Shown here in pieces: positions 24,472 through 39,500 of a stretch of DNA of 64,000 bases; the first letter of the stretch is position 1, and every line of letters starts with the position of its first letter. The stretch comes from Mermis nigrescens. Lineage: Eukaryota > Nematoda > Enoplea > Mermithida > Mermithidae. Under the pieces are notes generated by a model, which had not been told where the DNA came from, made no database searches, and worked only from the letters and a program-made list of their open reading frames with translations. The position numbers and the translations under genes are program-made. The stretch lies in assembly GCA_036768485.1 (NCBI GenBank), contig JAVLUZ010000340.1, forward strand, positions 5,391,886-5,455,885. Direction: 5' to 3'.

Positions 24472-27400
24472 ATGGTTATAAGAATATTGGGCGCCTTGCT
24501 AACGTTATTTTTGGTTGACTGCTGGGAACGAGAAAATCGTGGGATCGAAAGCGATATGGGTAGGCATAAGTGGATTAGAACGTTAAATACGCATCGTTTA
24601 TCCTCAATTCTTTACTTTTGTTTTTCTGATAAAATTTTTTCTAAAATAATGGTACGAGTATTTGCGGTAAAAGCTTGAAACGTGATTGTTTAAGCCAAGC
24701 GCGGATTTAGAGGCGGGTGGGAGAGAAGCGGCCGTCCCCTCCTGTCGTCAAAAAATAGTTGGCTGGGAGCAATAGAGAATAATGTGAAGTTTTCTTGTGA
24801 TTTTTGCCATTTTTAGTCATAGCTTTTCAAAAAGTTATCTGCGCCAAAACCATATTTTAACGTCGGAAGAGTATTTTATGTACGGAACAAGGATTTTTAG
24901 TTCTTACAATGATTCCTCGAGTTTTTTTGGCGCTTTGTGTCGATTTCGCATTAATTTTGCGCGTTTTTGTATAAAAATTACGAAATTTTTTACTTTTTTT
25001 CGGAGTCAAATGATTGTGTCTATCAAAAGACGGCAAAAATACCGCTACTTTAAGCATAATGGACGGAATTTTCATGCAATTTTCGACACTATTATGAAAA
25101 TTTTGGATACTGCCCCTGTCAAAAAATCCTGGAAGCGCCACTGGTTTAAGCACAAAAGATGAATCAATGTTTTTTAATATTACTCTTTTAGCTAGATCAG
25201 AAGATTATTATTTGAAAATCAACCACACGGTTGACAAGGTATGCAGTCGATTCAGAAGGATATAGTGTACATATGCGGCGTATAAATTTGTAGAAGTAGA
25301 CCTTTTGGATCATATTTAAGGAGAAATTTTCGAATAGAACTGTCGAGCGGAAGTGCTTTATTTTTGTGCATATTTTATTGCCCTCGTTCTTGGTCTGTGC
25401 AAACCTATTGCTTGTTTACCTGTCAGAAAATGCTGCACGCAAAGCTTTGAATTATTATTATTTGATATATTGCGTTTAAAAAGGTTCAACTAACAATGCT
25501 ATTGTATTTTAAAATTTATAAAATATGCAAAAGCAAGGTGAATTGACGCACTAATATAATTAAATCATCAATTTAAAAATAGAAAATAAATCAAAAATAA
25601 TACATTCAGCTTAAATCTATAAATATTTATAAATAAATATAATGATTCGTTTAATAAATTAAAAATCAGGGTAATCCGTAAAACAACGCTTTGGCGGTAC
25701 AGCAGCGTTGAATTTTCAAGTTATTGAATAAATCTTGTATAAAACTTACATTACTTATAGTGTGCTCTTAGTTTACTGGAAATAGCTTATTAAAAGTAAG
25801 CTTAATGTGATATTCTCACAATTTTGTCTAATGACATGATTGTTGTGGGCACCTTTGATCCGTTATCACTAAAAGTCAGCCCGTGAATACTATTTGTATT
25901 AAACAATAAGGAGCAATCTTGTGTCCCAATATGTGTATGTTTGTTAATTGCAACGGTGTGGCTATCTGTTTTTTTACTAAAATAATTTTCAGGCGAAGCT
26001 GCTAATTTAAGATTGTTCTCGCTGTTCGTCTTAATGAGAATGCTTGCGCTTCCAGCGATAATAATTGTATTCATTGCACTTGAATCATATTGTCTTGCGA
26101 TAAAAAGTGCAAAAAACGAGTCCGGCTTCTCAACGCCATCATACACAACTTTGATCTTGATAAAAATACTAATTTTTTCTCAGACGGGCGATATTTCGCA
26201 GGGCGTTCCCAAAAAAATTGTTCATTAAGTGGAGCACGGCAAATGCGCTGATCTATCTTTGTCCGCTCTATTACGCACTCTGCGAAATAAAGCGCTTACG
26301 TAGGCATGTTGAAGTGGAAATTTAAGTGAAAAAATGCACATTGGCCGCTCCTGATAATCGGCGAATGAAGATGAACCTCCCTCGGTTATTTACTCCGAAA
26401 ATTGCGTATGCAAACGCATTTTTCAGCCGGTTCGTTCCTCTCCAATTAATCAACTTAAGTTTACTGCAATGACGATAAATCATTTGTGAATGAATAAAAA
26501 ACGGTCTTGAATCGACTCGCCTCTGCAGTCTGGCTGAATGGAGTTTAAAATATAGGCTTCTGAAAAATTTACGTTTACTTTATGCCTAGAGTAGTTGTTT
26601 ATTCGAAAAATCTTAAAAACAAACAACATTCATCAAATGAAGCCGACGCTTTGGTGCCGCATATTACACTTCTGAGATCGAACTTCGTTTTTCTACGGGT
26701 AGATCTACTTTCCAAAAAACAAAAAAAACGATCAATATACTTACCTACTTAATACACCTTTGGATGGGAATAAGTGATCGTTAAAGCATCTGGTCGATTT
26801 TGATGAATCGCGCATCAATCGCAAAAATTAATGTGATTTGTTAGGTATGTAGGACTAATTAAAATTACGCATATCCTTGAAGCAATAAGCAAAATTGACT
26901 TTTTAAAATTTAAAGCATCGTCAGGTTGCTTCATTCAATGTTGTTTGCTCATTTGAAGAGCTCCAGTATGACGATTAGAGCCCCCAAAATTTGGTGCTGC
27001 ACCAAATTTTTCTTAACCTTTCATTAGATTCCGGACGTCGAGAAACGTCGAAAAAACGCATTTTAAGCACTCAGGTAGCACTTTTTTTCGCACCGAATTG
27101 CCCCAAATTTAAGTATTTTTCACCAAATGCACCAAATTCGTACATTTGTTAAAATTTGCACCAAAATTAAGAAAAATCAAGTTCAAACACTCTCAAATGA
27201 TTGAGGAAACGAGCGTTACACTGCAGTTTGTCTACTCAAAACGTAGCTTGCATGTAATTTGCCCTTGTCTTGTGAAATATAGCTGCCGTTTCCACAACTT
27301 AGCTTCAAATTCAAGCAAAAGACCGTTCTATAGATCAAATTGTCACAGATGGAAAGAATTTAAAGTGTGCCTTGTGCGACCTAGTTACTAAAGTTGATGA

Positions 27401-30400
27401 TAAGCATTAAAAAGTACGGATTAATTCGCACATGAAAAGCAGTCAGCACCTTGCATTATCTTCAAGGAATTCTAATGCGCCAAAGCAGCTTTCATTTAAA
27501 AATTCTTTCTAACGTGCAGAAGAAACATCAGAGTTTTGAATGAACTTAAGACATTGCTTCTATAATTTTAGTCGATGAGGAACGATCCTTTTTGCATGCT
27601 CTCAACCGATCGTAGGCAAGGATTGTTGTTCAAAAACATCGAGATGCATAGCTTAATCACGTTCAACAAGTAATTGTTTGAGTAAAGCCTGCGTAGTATG
27701 TACCAAATTACTGGATTTCTGCACCAAATTTCGTGTAAATTTTGGCACCGAATTTGGCACTAAATCAGTGATTTTTTGCACCAAGTTTTGGGGCTCATGA
27801 TGCAAAAAGAACCTTAATTGTAGTAACAGATCCGAAAACGTTTCAATAAATCTTGGAGTAATAAACATGTAAGTAATAATGTCTATTATCTCTGATCGTT
27901 TGACTTCATTTCTTATAATATAATTCTGCTCAGGTACGCTAGGTTAGTTTCTCGTTGCTTCCTCTATAGTAACAGCACGCTGCTCTTTTGCCTTTTTCTT
28001 TTGTTCTATCCTTTTATTTTCCTTTTCATTTTAATACTTTCGTATTTTATTAGGTTCGTTATTATTTTTATTAGCCTTTTTCCATTCTTTTTTCTTTTTT
28101 CTGTTTTTTTCTTCATTTTTTCGTATTTGTGACTTGTGATTTCGGTTTATACATACTTTTTGCATAATTTGATCTTGAAACTAAATAAACTGTCGCACAT
28201 GCACAAGTCGTGTCACTAAATTTAAATATTTAAAGCAAAAGTTTGTAAAAAGTCAACATTTTTAAAAGAGTGCTTAATGTCTTTTTCATTCACTGCACCT
28301 CGCCGATAAAATGTTTCATTTTCGAAATCGCGCGACTTTCCTGACTATCTCAACAATATTTACTTTCAGCTGCCTTATCAGATTCTTTGGCATTGCGGAC
28401 GCAGCTAGCGTGCGACCGCCAGAAAATGCGCCTCAATTGTCCGACGCATACGAAAATCGCCATCGAGACGGTTTTTTACGGGCGATCGCTGCCGTCGTCC
28501 GAGTTGTGTGGCTCGTCGTCGGTCGGCGCCGCGGCGACGAAACGACGCGTCGCTGCCGTCGGCTTCGACGCTAAAGACGACGACGAATCCGGCGGCTCAA
28601 GGTTGAAGCTGGCGTCTGCGATCTCGTGGCTCGACGCCGATCGGTTCGAAGATACTAATTGCGAATTGCCCAAAGCGTATACGGTACATACGTTTTTTAG
28701 AAGACTTCATTACCACACCTGGGCGTGGAGGGTCTGGACCAGACTTGCTTGTGGGGGTTTGGGGTCCAGACCAGACATGCGCGTGGGGATTTCGGGGGTT
28801 CAGACCCCTGGAATGAAAAAATGGAACATTTGGCGGGGAAATTGAGGCAAAATGAAGGCCAAAAACGGGTGAAAATTGAAAATTTTTTTAAAAGTGCTTC
28901 AAATTGACCAGAAACTGTGTAATAAAGTAGTTTTAAGGCTATTTTAGCGCTTATACTCTTTTTTGATGTCATTTTAGCCCAAAACAGTTCAATTCTTGAC
29001 CCCCAGAACGGCTGCCCCCTCTCCCCCACATCGCTCATGCTATGCATAGACCCCAAGAATGGAAAAATGGGAAATTATCTGGGAAAAATGATGCGAAATG
29101 AAGGCCAAAACGGTTAAAAATTGAAGATTCGTTTTTAATATACCAGAAACTGTGGAATAACGTGGTTTTAATGTTATTTTAGCATTTATACCAGGTTTAC
29201 GGTCATTTTGGCCCGAAAAGCTAGATTTTTGACACCCCCAGACCGGCTGACCCCCTAGGTCGGCCTTGCCGCGCATTTATGGTCTGAACCCCAGAAAACT
29301 CCCGCGAAATCGATAGACCCCCAGAATTGAATTTGTCGTACTATTTTTGGCGAATTCTCTTAATCAAGCCCTCAGAATTTGGCTGCTGCCTATGTATAGT
29401 CATTACGGGTAGACTGATAAAGTATTCTGCTTTTCAATTTGAATTACACCGATTTTCGACTGAATGTTTGTTCTGTTTGTACATCCCAATTTTTTTCTTT
29501 AAGTCGGTTTGCCTGGTCTGTAATCGGAAATTCGCGCTTCGAAATCCGACCAGCATTTTTGCTATTTCTGTTACGTCCCGTGTCTCTCGAAAAAATAAAA
29601 GTCAACAAGAAAGGACGATTCTATAAATATACATATACATATATATTATTATATTATTCACTTTATTTATATTTGCCCATACCAGTACACTGGAACTTTT
29701 TAATTTTTCCCATTGATCACTTCTTATTGCTGTATTTTATTGTTTTGCAATGTCGTACGCATTAGTGCGCGGTTTCACTGCTCCATATCTAGGCCCGGTC
29801 TTAGGCATGTGCGGAGTGTGCGGCCGCACAGGGCCCCGGGGCCCCTAGGGGGCCCGCCACATGAACTATATAAATGCTTCCAATAAGTGCCAGAAAGGTA
29901 CCTCGCACATGGCCCCCAAAAAGGTACCTCGCGCATAGCCCCCAAATGCCTAAGACCGGGCCTGTCCATATCACTATCACTCTCATCCTATTTTTTTGAC
30001 GGAATTCATTGTTATGGTCCTTGAAAAAATAATTTTTCAAAGATTTCCTTCAAATTTTAAAATTTTGCGTCAAAATAAGCGTACCTACTTCCGAAAGAAT
30101 CCATTGGCAGATGACGCAGGGGGTTTTAGCGACGACCGTGTCTCGCTCGCGTAATATTCAATAAAAATGTAATTGCCGATACAAAATCATCATAATTTTC
30201 CAATATGTATTCAAGAAAAGTGAATTAGTGCGCGAGCTAAGTAAGTTAAGATAGAAATTCGTAGTTTTTAAGGGAAAATATTTTTTCGGACATCAAATTC
30301 TCAGATTGTGATGTAAATTTATATCATAAACTTTTAAGTTCTAGTTAGATAAATTATAAATGAAAATATTCACTTCTGAAAAAGCGGCTGACTATTCAGC

Positions 30401-33400
30401 TTAGTTTAAGGAGCTAAGCTTTGGATTTTTTCTTTACAGTTTTCCGGTCGAAATAATAGAAATTCATTCTTAATTTTTATGTGCTATACAAAGGACAATT
30501 CTGAGGGCCGTTTCAGACAAGTTCATTGATCAGGCTTAGACACAGGCATATGTATTTTTTTCAAAATTTTAATCAGAAACGAAGTTGTGCATAACCTCGC
30601 TTAATGTCTCTCCAAGTTTTTGTTGTTCTCCGTTTTAAATATCACGAGATTTGTTGTTCATAAATCTTTGTCCATTAATGGTAGTTTCGCATTTAGAATT
30701 CCCCAAGAGTCCACTTATAAAGTTCCGTTTCCGCGTCCCGCTTCTTCCGTTTTTAGCCGATTAATAGATTATGAACCCGAATAGAATTGAATCTGGCTTC
30801 CGATTATTATGCCTCAACAAAAAGGTCATAGTGAAAAAGCCATCGGCTAGCCCTTGGCTTCGCCGCCGATATGTAAATACTGCTGACCCGCTTTCATTAT
30901 TATTAGCGGCAAATGGTCATTTATGTTGTATTTGCGCAGCTTAAGACCCCTCTTTGTTAATTCGCATAAAATTTTCCGCTACTTCAAGTACCTTCCGGTC
31001 GCTTGCTCCCTTAAAAGGTGATTCTTTACTTCAATTCTTCTTAATGATTCTGTTTTTCGTCCTTAGCCAATGCGCCAGCAAGAGAGATACTAAGTACTCT
31101 ATTGTTCCAGAAATATAAATAATTAATTTACGTATATTCGTTCTACTATCTTTAATTAACACGTACCGACCCAGTGCATTCTGAAACTGCGCTGCTGTGT
31201 CCTCTCAGTGCTTAGATACCCTCCGGATGTGAACCCAAATGCCATTTTGTGCGTTTCGTATCAACTGACGCATTCAAAGCGCCGGACTCGTTGACCATAT
31301 TACTCACTGTAGGGAAAATTGCAGTAAAAAGCGCTTATTGTGCTTAAAGATCAACTACTTTGCGCATGCGAAACCGCCTGGGCTCAATTTTGGGACCGGT
31401 AATTTCGTGAAATAAGAAAGAAAAAGTTGAAATCGATTTTGGCGTAGGTACCTAATTGAGCGCCGTTTATTTAGCGTAGAAGGTGTGCGCTCGAATATGA
31501 GTCTGGACATCGGAGATCTGTGAGAATCGGCTAATTTGCCACTTTGAAATTGCAACAAAAGGACATGTGACGCTAGCTGAAGCATATCCGAAATCGAATA
31601 AATAATTCAATTCCGTTGTATCATTTTGCCTTACAGCGTATTAAATTCAACATCAATGCGCATGTGCTCAAAATTTTTAATTGATTTTTTGTATCAGTTC
31701 CGTAGACTTAAAGCACGAAATGAGATTTAAAAAAGTTCAAATTTGATGTTCCAGATATCAATTTTGATTACCTGTAATATTATAAATTAAATAGTCCTGT
31801 ATAGGTCAAATTAAATGAGACTTTATCTGTCCTGTATCTGTTTCATTTGTTTTAGAATTTATTGTGTTTGCTGGACTTCGTCTTGAACTTTTAGGTCTTT
31901 TCAACTGCATGCATGGGCGGACTTAAGGGGGGGGTGAGGGCGCTTCGCGCCGTTTTAGACCTATTAATTACATTTATCTACTTTATTTGCAGTCTGCAAG
32001 CCATTTTTTGCTCATAAAATAGCTTTTAAAACAATTTGAAGGGCATGAATAGATATTTTAGCATGATTTCTTCTATTTTTAAGCAAGACTTTTGAATAAA
32101 TTTCTAAAGTTCGACGTCAGATGCTATAAATACATAAAATCGCGCGGTAAATCAAGCTTCTAAATGTCTTTTAGTCGAAATTTCGCAAATTTTTCGGCGC
32201 TTCGAGCCGGATTTTAACTAAAGTCGTAGAAATTTAATGATTTTTCCGCACAAAATTGTCGAGAATTTCAAAATTTCCCGGAAAAATATCGCGTCAAAAG
32301 TGATTCCAGATGAAAGTAGACCGTATAAAAAGCGTAAAATACGCTATTTTGCGCGTTAAGAGCGATTTTTTGACCTAATTTTGGCGGTTTTAGAAAAAGT
32401 TTGGGTTCCGCCCCCTCAAGAAAATCCTAGATCCGTCACTGACTACATGATAAAAGACATTTCTTGCGCAGAATTGATCAAAAGTGAAAAAGCTCTATAA
32501 AGACACGATGCGGATAAAACTGAAGATAAAATTGTTTCTATAAATAAAGAGCTGCGTAAAGCATAAGACATTGATGTTCTGCAATCATTGTTCAAAATTT
32601 TTCGATTGACTATCTTTATGCCACAAAATCTGTGTTGATGCAAAATTTTCTTCTACAATAGCATTACAGACTTTTGCATGCAATCGTTTTCTTTTTCTAG
32701 AGAATAGTTGAAAAATGCCAAAACAAGGAAGAGTGCATTTTCAAAGTGGGTCCCACCTTTTTCGGACGAGATCCATGTCCAGAAACGTCGAAGTATTTGC
32801 GCTTGAACTACAGATGTAAACCCAGTCAGTGCCATTCACGAACTGTTTTTGGGCGATTGTTGTTTTGTTTTTATGTATTGCGTAGCTATATAATGTGCAT
32901 TAGGAAATAGAAAAGTTAATAAAAATAAAAATAAATAAATAATCAATATCCTTTTTCGTGACTTCCATATTATTATTAAGTGTTTCCAGTCCAATATTCA
33001 TTTTGATATACGAAGTAGACAAAGCATACAATATACAAAACACTTGAGATCTGTCGTCAAATCACGGAAAAATAAGTCTATATACACAGCATCATAAAAT
33101 ACGAGGAACATAGAAATAATAAATGCAAAAGTATTATACTATGTATAAGGCCTATAAGAATATAGAACTATGCCAGTGGTTGAATGGCAGGTTTTTACGA
33201 CAATCTCAAAATAGTACGCATATAGTCTTTTGCTTCAAAAGTTTGCAAGTGAATTTTGCAAAAAACCTTTCAGTTTTTTAAACATAAACGATTCGGAATC
33301 ACCATTGAAAAAATAGATCCAATCACTTATCAACAAAATAAGAAAATAAAATGTGTTCTGAACATAACAGAAATTAGCATCAAATGTAATTTATAAGTCA

Positions 33401-36400
33401 TTTCGTCCCTGTCTGTATTGCTGCTTTTACGCTCATTATCTTGATAGTGCTGAAGATCTTAATTTCCCTTAATAAAATGTAATGAGTATCACCAAAAATG
33501 TGACCAGATACTATGCAAGATCTTGGGGTGGGGTTTCACTCCCCTCCGAGAAAAAATTTTCACCCCCCACAAAAATTTTTCCACCCCCCCCCTCCATCCA
33601 AGAATTGGCGATTTTTTGAAAGTTCCTAAAAATTTCCTAAGGCTTTGTAGAAAAGATGCTTTTTTAAGTGTTTTTAGCTATCTATTTGCTCAAAAGTACC
33701 AAATTTTCAGCGCTTCGCGCCATTATGCTATGTTTTGACTATGTTTTGTTCGTTTGTTCCGACTTTTTGATTTTTTTCGAAATATTTTGTTTTTATGCTT
33801 TAGAAAGATAGTGCATCGTCACAAACGTTGGAAAACGATGTTTTTGACGCGTACCTACCATTATGGACCTAAAAAAGGCACTTTATAATTCCACCCCCAG
33901 AATTTCCATGCTTTGCATGTATGCCAGGGAGCAAATTTCTTGGTTTTGTAAGTTTGCATTGTCTCAAGTGCAAACAAACGTCCTGCACGAGGAATCAATG
34001 ATTAATACGATTTATAAAATAAGTTTATCATTAAAAACTTTGAATTTTTTCGTGGAACGTCATTGCTTCCTTCGAATTTTATTAAAATTTCATTTATAAG
34101 ATTGTGTAGTGTGCAAAAAATGGACCATCTGTTTTTTTCCTGAAAAGCTCAAAATTTTTGTTTTTAACTTGGAATTTGATATGATGATAAATAATTTTTT
34201 TATAAATGATCGTTGCATTGACGCATGCTTTTCATTCTTAAGCTGTGTTATTAATTGAGCTAGCGGTTACAGGACTCACCCTAATCTTTTCTGTGATAAA
34301 ACTCGACCGTTGATTATACCTTCTTATCATAAAAATCAGTCTTTGTTGATATAGTGCCAAGAAAGACTTTATCTAGACTTATAAGACGAGTTAATTCGAT
34401 CCTTAAATTCTTTTTAGGTCAGTTTATCAGTGAAAGCTATTGCGAAAACTCAACGGTTGATTTGGCGTGCTTAGATGGCCAATATATAGCTATTTATTCG
34501 GCTATTTATGGCAGGTCAGTCGCAGACAGTGACTTTGCAGGATGCACTGACAAGGAATTCATTCTTAACGGTAACTGCTGAAATAAGCTCATTATTACTT
34601 GCTAAATTTATTGTTTTTCTGAATATTTACGTTGTTATGAACCTATGAGCACGTTAGATTTCTTCTGTTGTATGCTAATGTATTCAGTCAAGAAGATTAT
34701 GTGGATAATGGTCAAAAGCCAAATTCTGGGGGTCCAGGTGGTGTAACATTGGCAAAAATCTTAAAAAACATGCCAAAAATTCAATTCTGAAGATCTATCC
34801 ATTTGGGAATCTAACGAATTCTCGGGGAGTCTGAAGTCCCCACGCATAAAAGTATTTATGAGTCAAGGATAGAATAACAAATTATAAACCTAAGGCAGTT
34901 AAAAAATTTAACTCCATCTCACACTCTATTTTGCTTTCATCGAATAAGCAAAATGATTTTTGAAGAGCCCTTTTTTAACCAACAAGGTCGATAAATAAGA
35001 GTAAAGTTTAAAATCGTGGAATCGCGTAAAATGTAGAGAAAACTTTATTTTTTATCGAATCGATGTCTGAAAACATGAATATGATCTTGAGACTCAGGCG
35101 ACAAAAAATTCGTTTTTCTAGTTGAAAACTTCTTATTGTTGTTAACACTAAAACTTGAATTATGATATACGAAAGCGATGAGCGATTTGTGATTAAAAAA
35201 ATTTGAAAAAAAAATCGAAAAGAGAGACAGACTCTAGTCGTAATTTGTGTTCGTATAAATGATAATACTTCAATTTTCAAATCTACAGTAATCATCTTTC
35301 AGCCGCAAAAATTTGTCTTGATATTAATATCACGTTAATTTTGTTCCGTGTTACGTTAAGTTGAATTTCAAATCGTATGCCAAAATAAGAAGCTTTCTGA
35401 TAAAGCAGGTTAGGGGAAAATTGGTCTATTTTTCTAAGTTTTGCAGGGTTTTTTATAAATTATTTGGTAAAACGTATATTTATGTTAAAAAATTTTCTTA
35501 TAAAATAAAGAAAATGATCATTTGAAGGAAGATGCTTAGCAATTTGGTTTTTAATTTATTTTGTGGAAAAATTGTATAAAAAGGTACTTAAACGACAGTA
35601 TAACGTGAAAAATAAAAATGGAAGCGCATAGTTTTATGGTTTTCTTATTTTCTTCCTCCGTCTTCCTTCTTATAATACCGGCGGAAAACATTTTTCTTAA
35701 TTTTAAAGCTTGCCTTCCATATCAATTTCTAATATGCTCAGAAATATCAAAGATTATAAGATTACATATTGACTTAAATATAAATTCTTTTAACTTTACG
35801 AAAATGATCGATTTTACTATTTTCATGCAATAATTTTCCAAATTTTTCCTATACAACTGTCTCTCTCACTGAGGACGCTGACTACCAAATTTTAATTTAG
35901 GTACGTAGTATGTATGTAAGCGCTAGGAAAAACGTGACAACGTAGTGATAGTTATCGTACAAGGTTTAATGAACTCGTCTCTTACCTTTTTTAACTGTGT
36001 TGTCATATGCCGTATTTGAATTTTTTATTTTTTCGAATTTAATTCAATTTTTAAAATTTTCTTGCAATTTCTTTTAATGTGCTACTTTTATTCAAATACT
36101 AGATGCATTGCTTACAGACTGCCATATGAATGCATTTCGATGGGTTTTCCTCAAGTGTCATGCACGACAATCCTGCAGTTTTGCTGCAACAAACGAAGAG
36201 TTGCTAATTGATCAGAATCCGTGCCCCAGATCAATCAGCAAACACCTTAACTTGGTTTACATGTGCGGTACATTAAATTTTATGTGTTCTTAAAATCGTT
36301 TCATTTCTAATATGAAAAATAATGTTTGTTTCAGTGGAGAGAAGCGTGTTTGACGAATCGTACATCAGAAGCCTATCGCTTGATTTTGTTGCTAGTACGT

Positions 36401-36487
36401 CTTATCCCGATGAAGATGTAGCTGCTTTTTCAATGAATGACGGTAAGTCATCTTACTTATTATTATTATTTGCGTTTACTGTGCTTG

Positions 36488-36566
<79 letters not shown>

Positions 36567-39500
36567 TAGGATTATATTGTTTATTTATTCAAGTATCTTA
36601 TTTATTATATAACGTATTCATCTTTTACTTAAGACGAGTATTTAGGTTTAAAAGGATATGATTTTCGTTACCTCTTTTAATTCTAATCTGTTTAGTTTCA
36701 AACGGCCATTTTCCGCTAATTTTACAGAAATTTAGATTGCTAAAAAGTATACTTCGAAGTAGGGATACACACCGGCGCCGAGCCGACACCAGGGTACCCG
36801 TACCAGTGTCGGTACCACCCTGGTATCAATCAGTACCAATATTATCAATTTTAGTTCCTATATTTTAAGTGAAAGAGTATTGCCGAAGTGCAGAACACAC
36901 TTGATTCAGGCGCGGATTAAGAGGGGGGCTGGCGGCCGCCCCCTGTCGTCAGAAAATATTTGGGCGAAAGAGAGAGTATAATGCCAATTTTTGGATGATT
37001 TTAGCCATTTTTATCATAGTTTCCAAATTTTCCGGCGCTTTGCGCCGGGTAGTACTCATTGATGGCATTTACTGACTTTCTGCGCGCTTTAGTAATTGCG
37101 TTTTAACTTTGAAAGAGTACTTTACGTATAGAACAATGATTTTTTAGTTCTTACAATGATTTCTCGAGTATATTTCAGCGCTTTATGTCGATTTCTAAAC
37201 TGATTTTGCGCGGTTTTGATGGAAAGCTTTCGGATTTTTTTAAACTTCTTTCGGATCACAAATGATTCTGTCTATCAAAAGACGGCAAAGACCATTACTT
37301 CAAGCAAATTGGACGGACTTTTCGGATAATTTTTGATACTATTTGGAAAATTCGGGGTTTCGCCTCTTCTGTTAGAAAATCCTGGATCCGCCACTGACTG
37401 GAGTAAATAAGAAACAATGAGAGTGGAGATGAAGTTTATTTTAGTGTTTCAGATTTTATTTTAAAAGTTTACTGCATCATTTAAATTGCTCATTTCAACG
37501 AGTTTTAATCGACTATTCATTAATTGTTGATTAAGACTCGTATACAATTGACATCAACTAATCATTTCAGTGTTAAAATCCATAAATATGTCAATCCGCT
37601 GTAAAAAAAATTGGGTTGTGAAAGGGAAAGAATAATGTTTCAACTGTTTGTCGAATTTGGCTTTTTATCTAACTTTCTCCTCACTTGCAATCAGCAAAAG
37701 AAAATCAACACCTGTTCCTCTATAGAAAGACAATATAACAAAATGCATTCGTTTTTTCAATAGCCGGCACTAAAAAATATGGCAAGAAAAGGAAAGGGCG
37801 AGGTTAGAAATCTCTAAAACGCCGTTTTTAGGTCGAAAATTCACATTTCTCTTAAAAACCGATTTTCGTCCATTCTACTCTTTATTTTCAGCCTCAAAAT
37901 CGTAGCGCAGCAAGTCGTAAGCGTAAGTTTATGCGAGTTTTAACACATTAGATGCACCCCGTGGTTAGTCCTGAGGGCTAGCCAGTTTGGTTTACTGGGC
38001 CCAACTGTCCTTTAAAAATATGAATATTAACAAAACGCAAATATGTAATACCTTAATTCACGCCTCCGAGTTGAATTCAATTACGCCTTTACAATAAAGT
38101 TATTTTTTGGTCTCAGTTTTGCTTAATCAGCCAGAAAGTTTACCTTTTCTCATTCTGGAAGTCTATAACAGATGCACAGTTATGAGACTTTGACGTCTTG
38201 CGGGACCACTCAAAATAATAGAGAAATTTATCTTAATAAAATAAGGCAAAATTAGCACCAAAAACGGACAAAAATAAAAATTTTATTCCTTAAAAATGCA
38301 TGAAATCAATTAGAAACTCTAGATCAAGGATCATGGTAGCTAGCTTTCACGCTGCATTGACATTTACACCAATTTTTTAATGACATTGTAGACCCATACC
38401 GAGCTGATCCATAACTCTAGGCTACCTCTCAAATTGGTCACGCAATGCACCTGCACCTACTGGTCTAGCTAGAGTCCAAATTTTTCCAATGTACATCTCT
38501 CGCCACTAAGCCCTTTACAAAGATAAATAAAAGAATAATGGGAGAACTAAGTAAGGCAAATGCAGTCAAAAATATAAATGGAAAAAAGGAGAATTAGTTT
38601 ACAAAATATGCCTGAAATTAGCTAAATACTGTGGATTTAGCCATTTTTGTTCTGTTTTAACGTTAACACTTCGTTTTTAGGGTATACAGGGTGGCCCATA
38701 TAAAGGTTTTTCTTCCGTCCATGTATAATCGTTTTGTTTATTCTTGCACGCATATCAGACGAAAGAAAGATAGAAGCATCGCAAACAAATTCTAGACAAT
38801 CTAAGAAAAGTATTTCTACTATGATGGCAAATTTTTACAACGAGACTCAAGAAGAATCATCGAAGCATTATCAGAACTGCTTAGCTGCAGATGCGAAACT
38901 GATTTCGTGTATCGAAAGATATCGCAGAGACGTGGTCTTATTCATTTACGGTTGGCTGCTTTTGAAGGATTACGTCATCAGTAAGTGAAGTTATTGTATG
39001 TTCATGCGTCATCAACTTACAATGGCAGCTGCCAAATTCTAGGGTACCGATGGGTTAAAATTGCCAAAAATACCACCAAAAATTTAATTTTAAGGGGTTT
39101 ATCGTAAAAAATGATCAATTTCCGGATATGGGAGAGTCAGGTCTTGTTTCCTTAGTTTTTGACAATCTCTCAGGAACAACTAGCACTTCATTTTTTGAAT
39201 CATTTGTTGACTAGCTTTAAGCCCAGGACGCCCATTTCGCTTTTAGGCGCTTTTTTATAATTTCAAACGTCGCAGACTTAAAACGGCTCTGCCACGATGT
39301 TTGTTTTCAGAGTTTTTACTTCCGAGTAAAGCGATTACAATCTGATATTTCTTTACTCGTGCGGCTGATTGAAAAAAATTTCCGAGTTTCAGTTATATTC
39401 CATACTTCAGCGTCAGAAATTTGCATCGCTACAAAGTCATTTTATTTAGTCAAAATTGCCTGCAAATAATCTGACAGCTGCGTGCAGGTACTAAGTTCTA

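Noticed and set aside
28311..28574. ATG ORF with a hydrophobic start, as the signal-peptide exon of eva-1
   Set aside because: It is out of frame with the lectin domain. The exon at 24472-24559 has a signal peptide, a donor and the right phase.
28476..28673. Antisense 65-codon ORF
   Set aside because: Shadow of eva-1 exon 2, caused by its GC-rich codons.
36322..36661. Isoleucine- and leucine-rich ORFs
   Set aside because: They run from eva-1 exon 6 into the ATT microsatellite in the following intron; only the part up to 36442 is coding.
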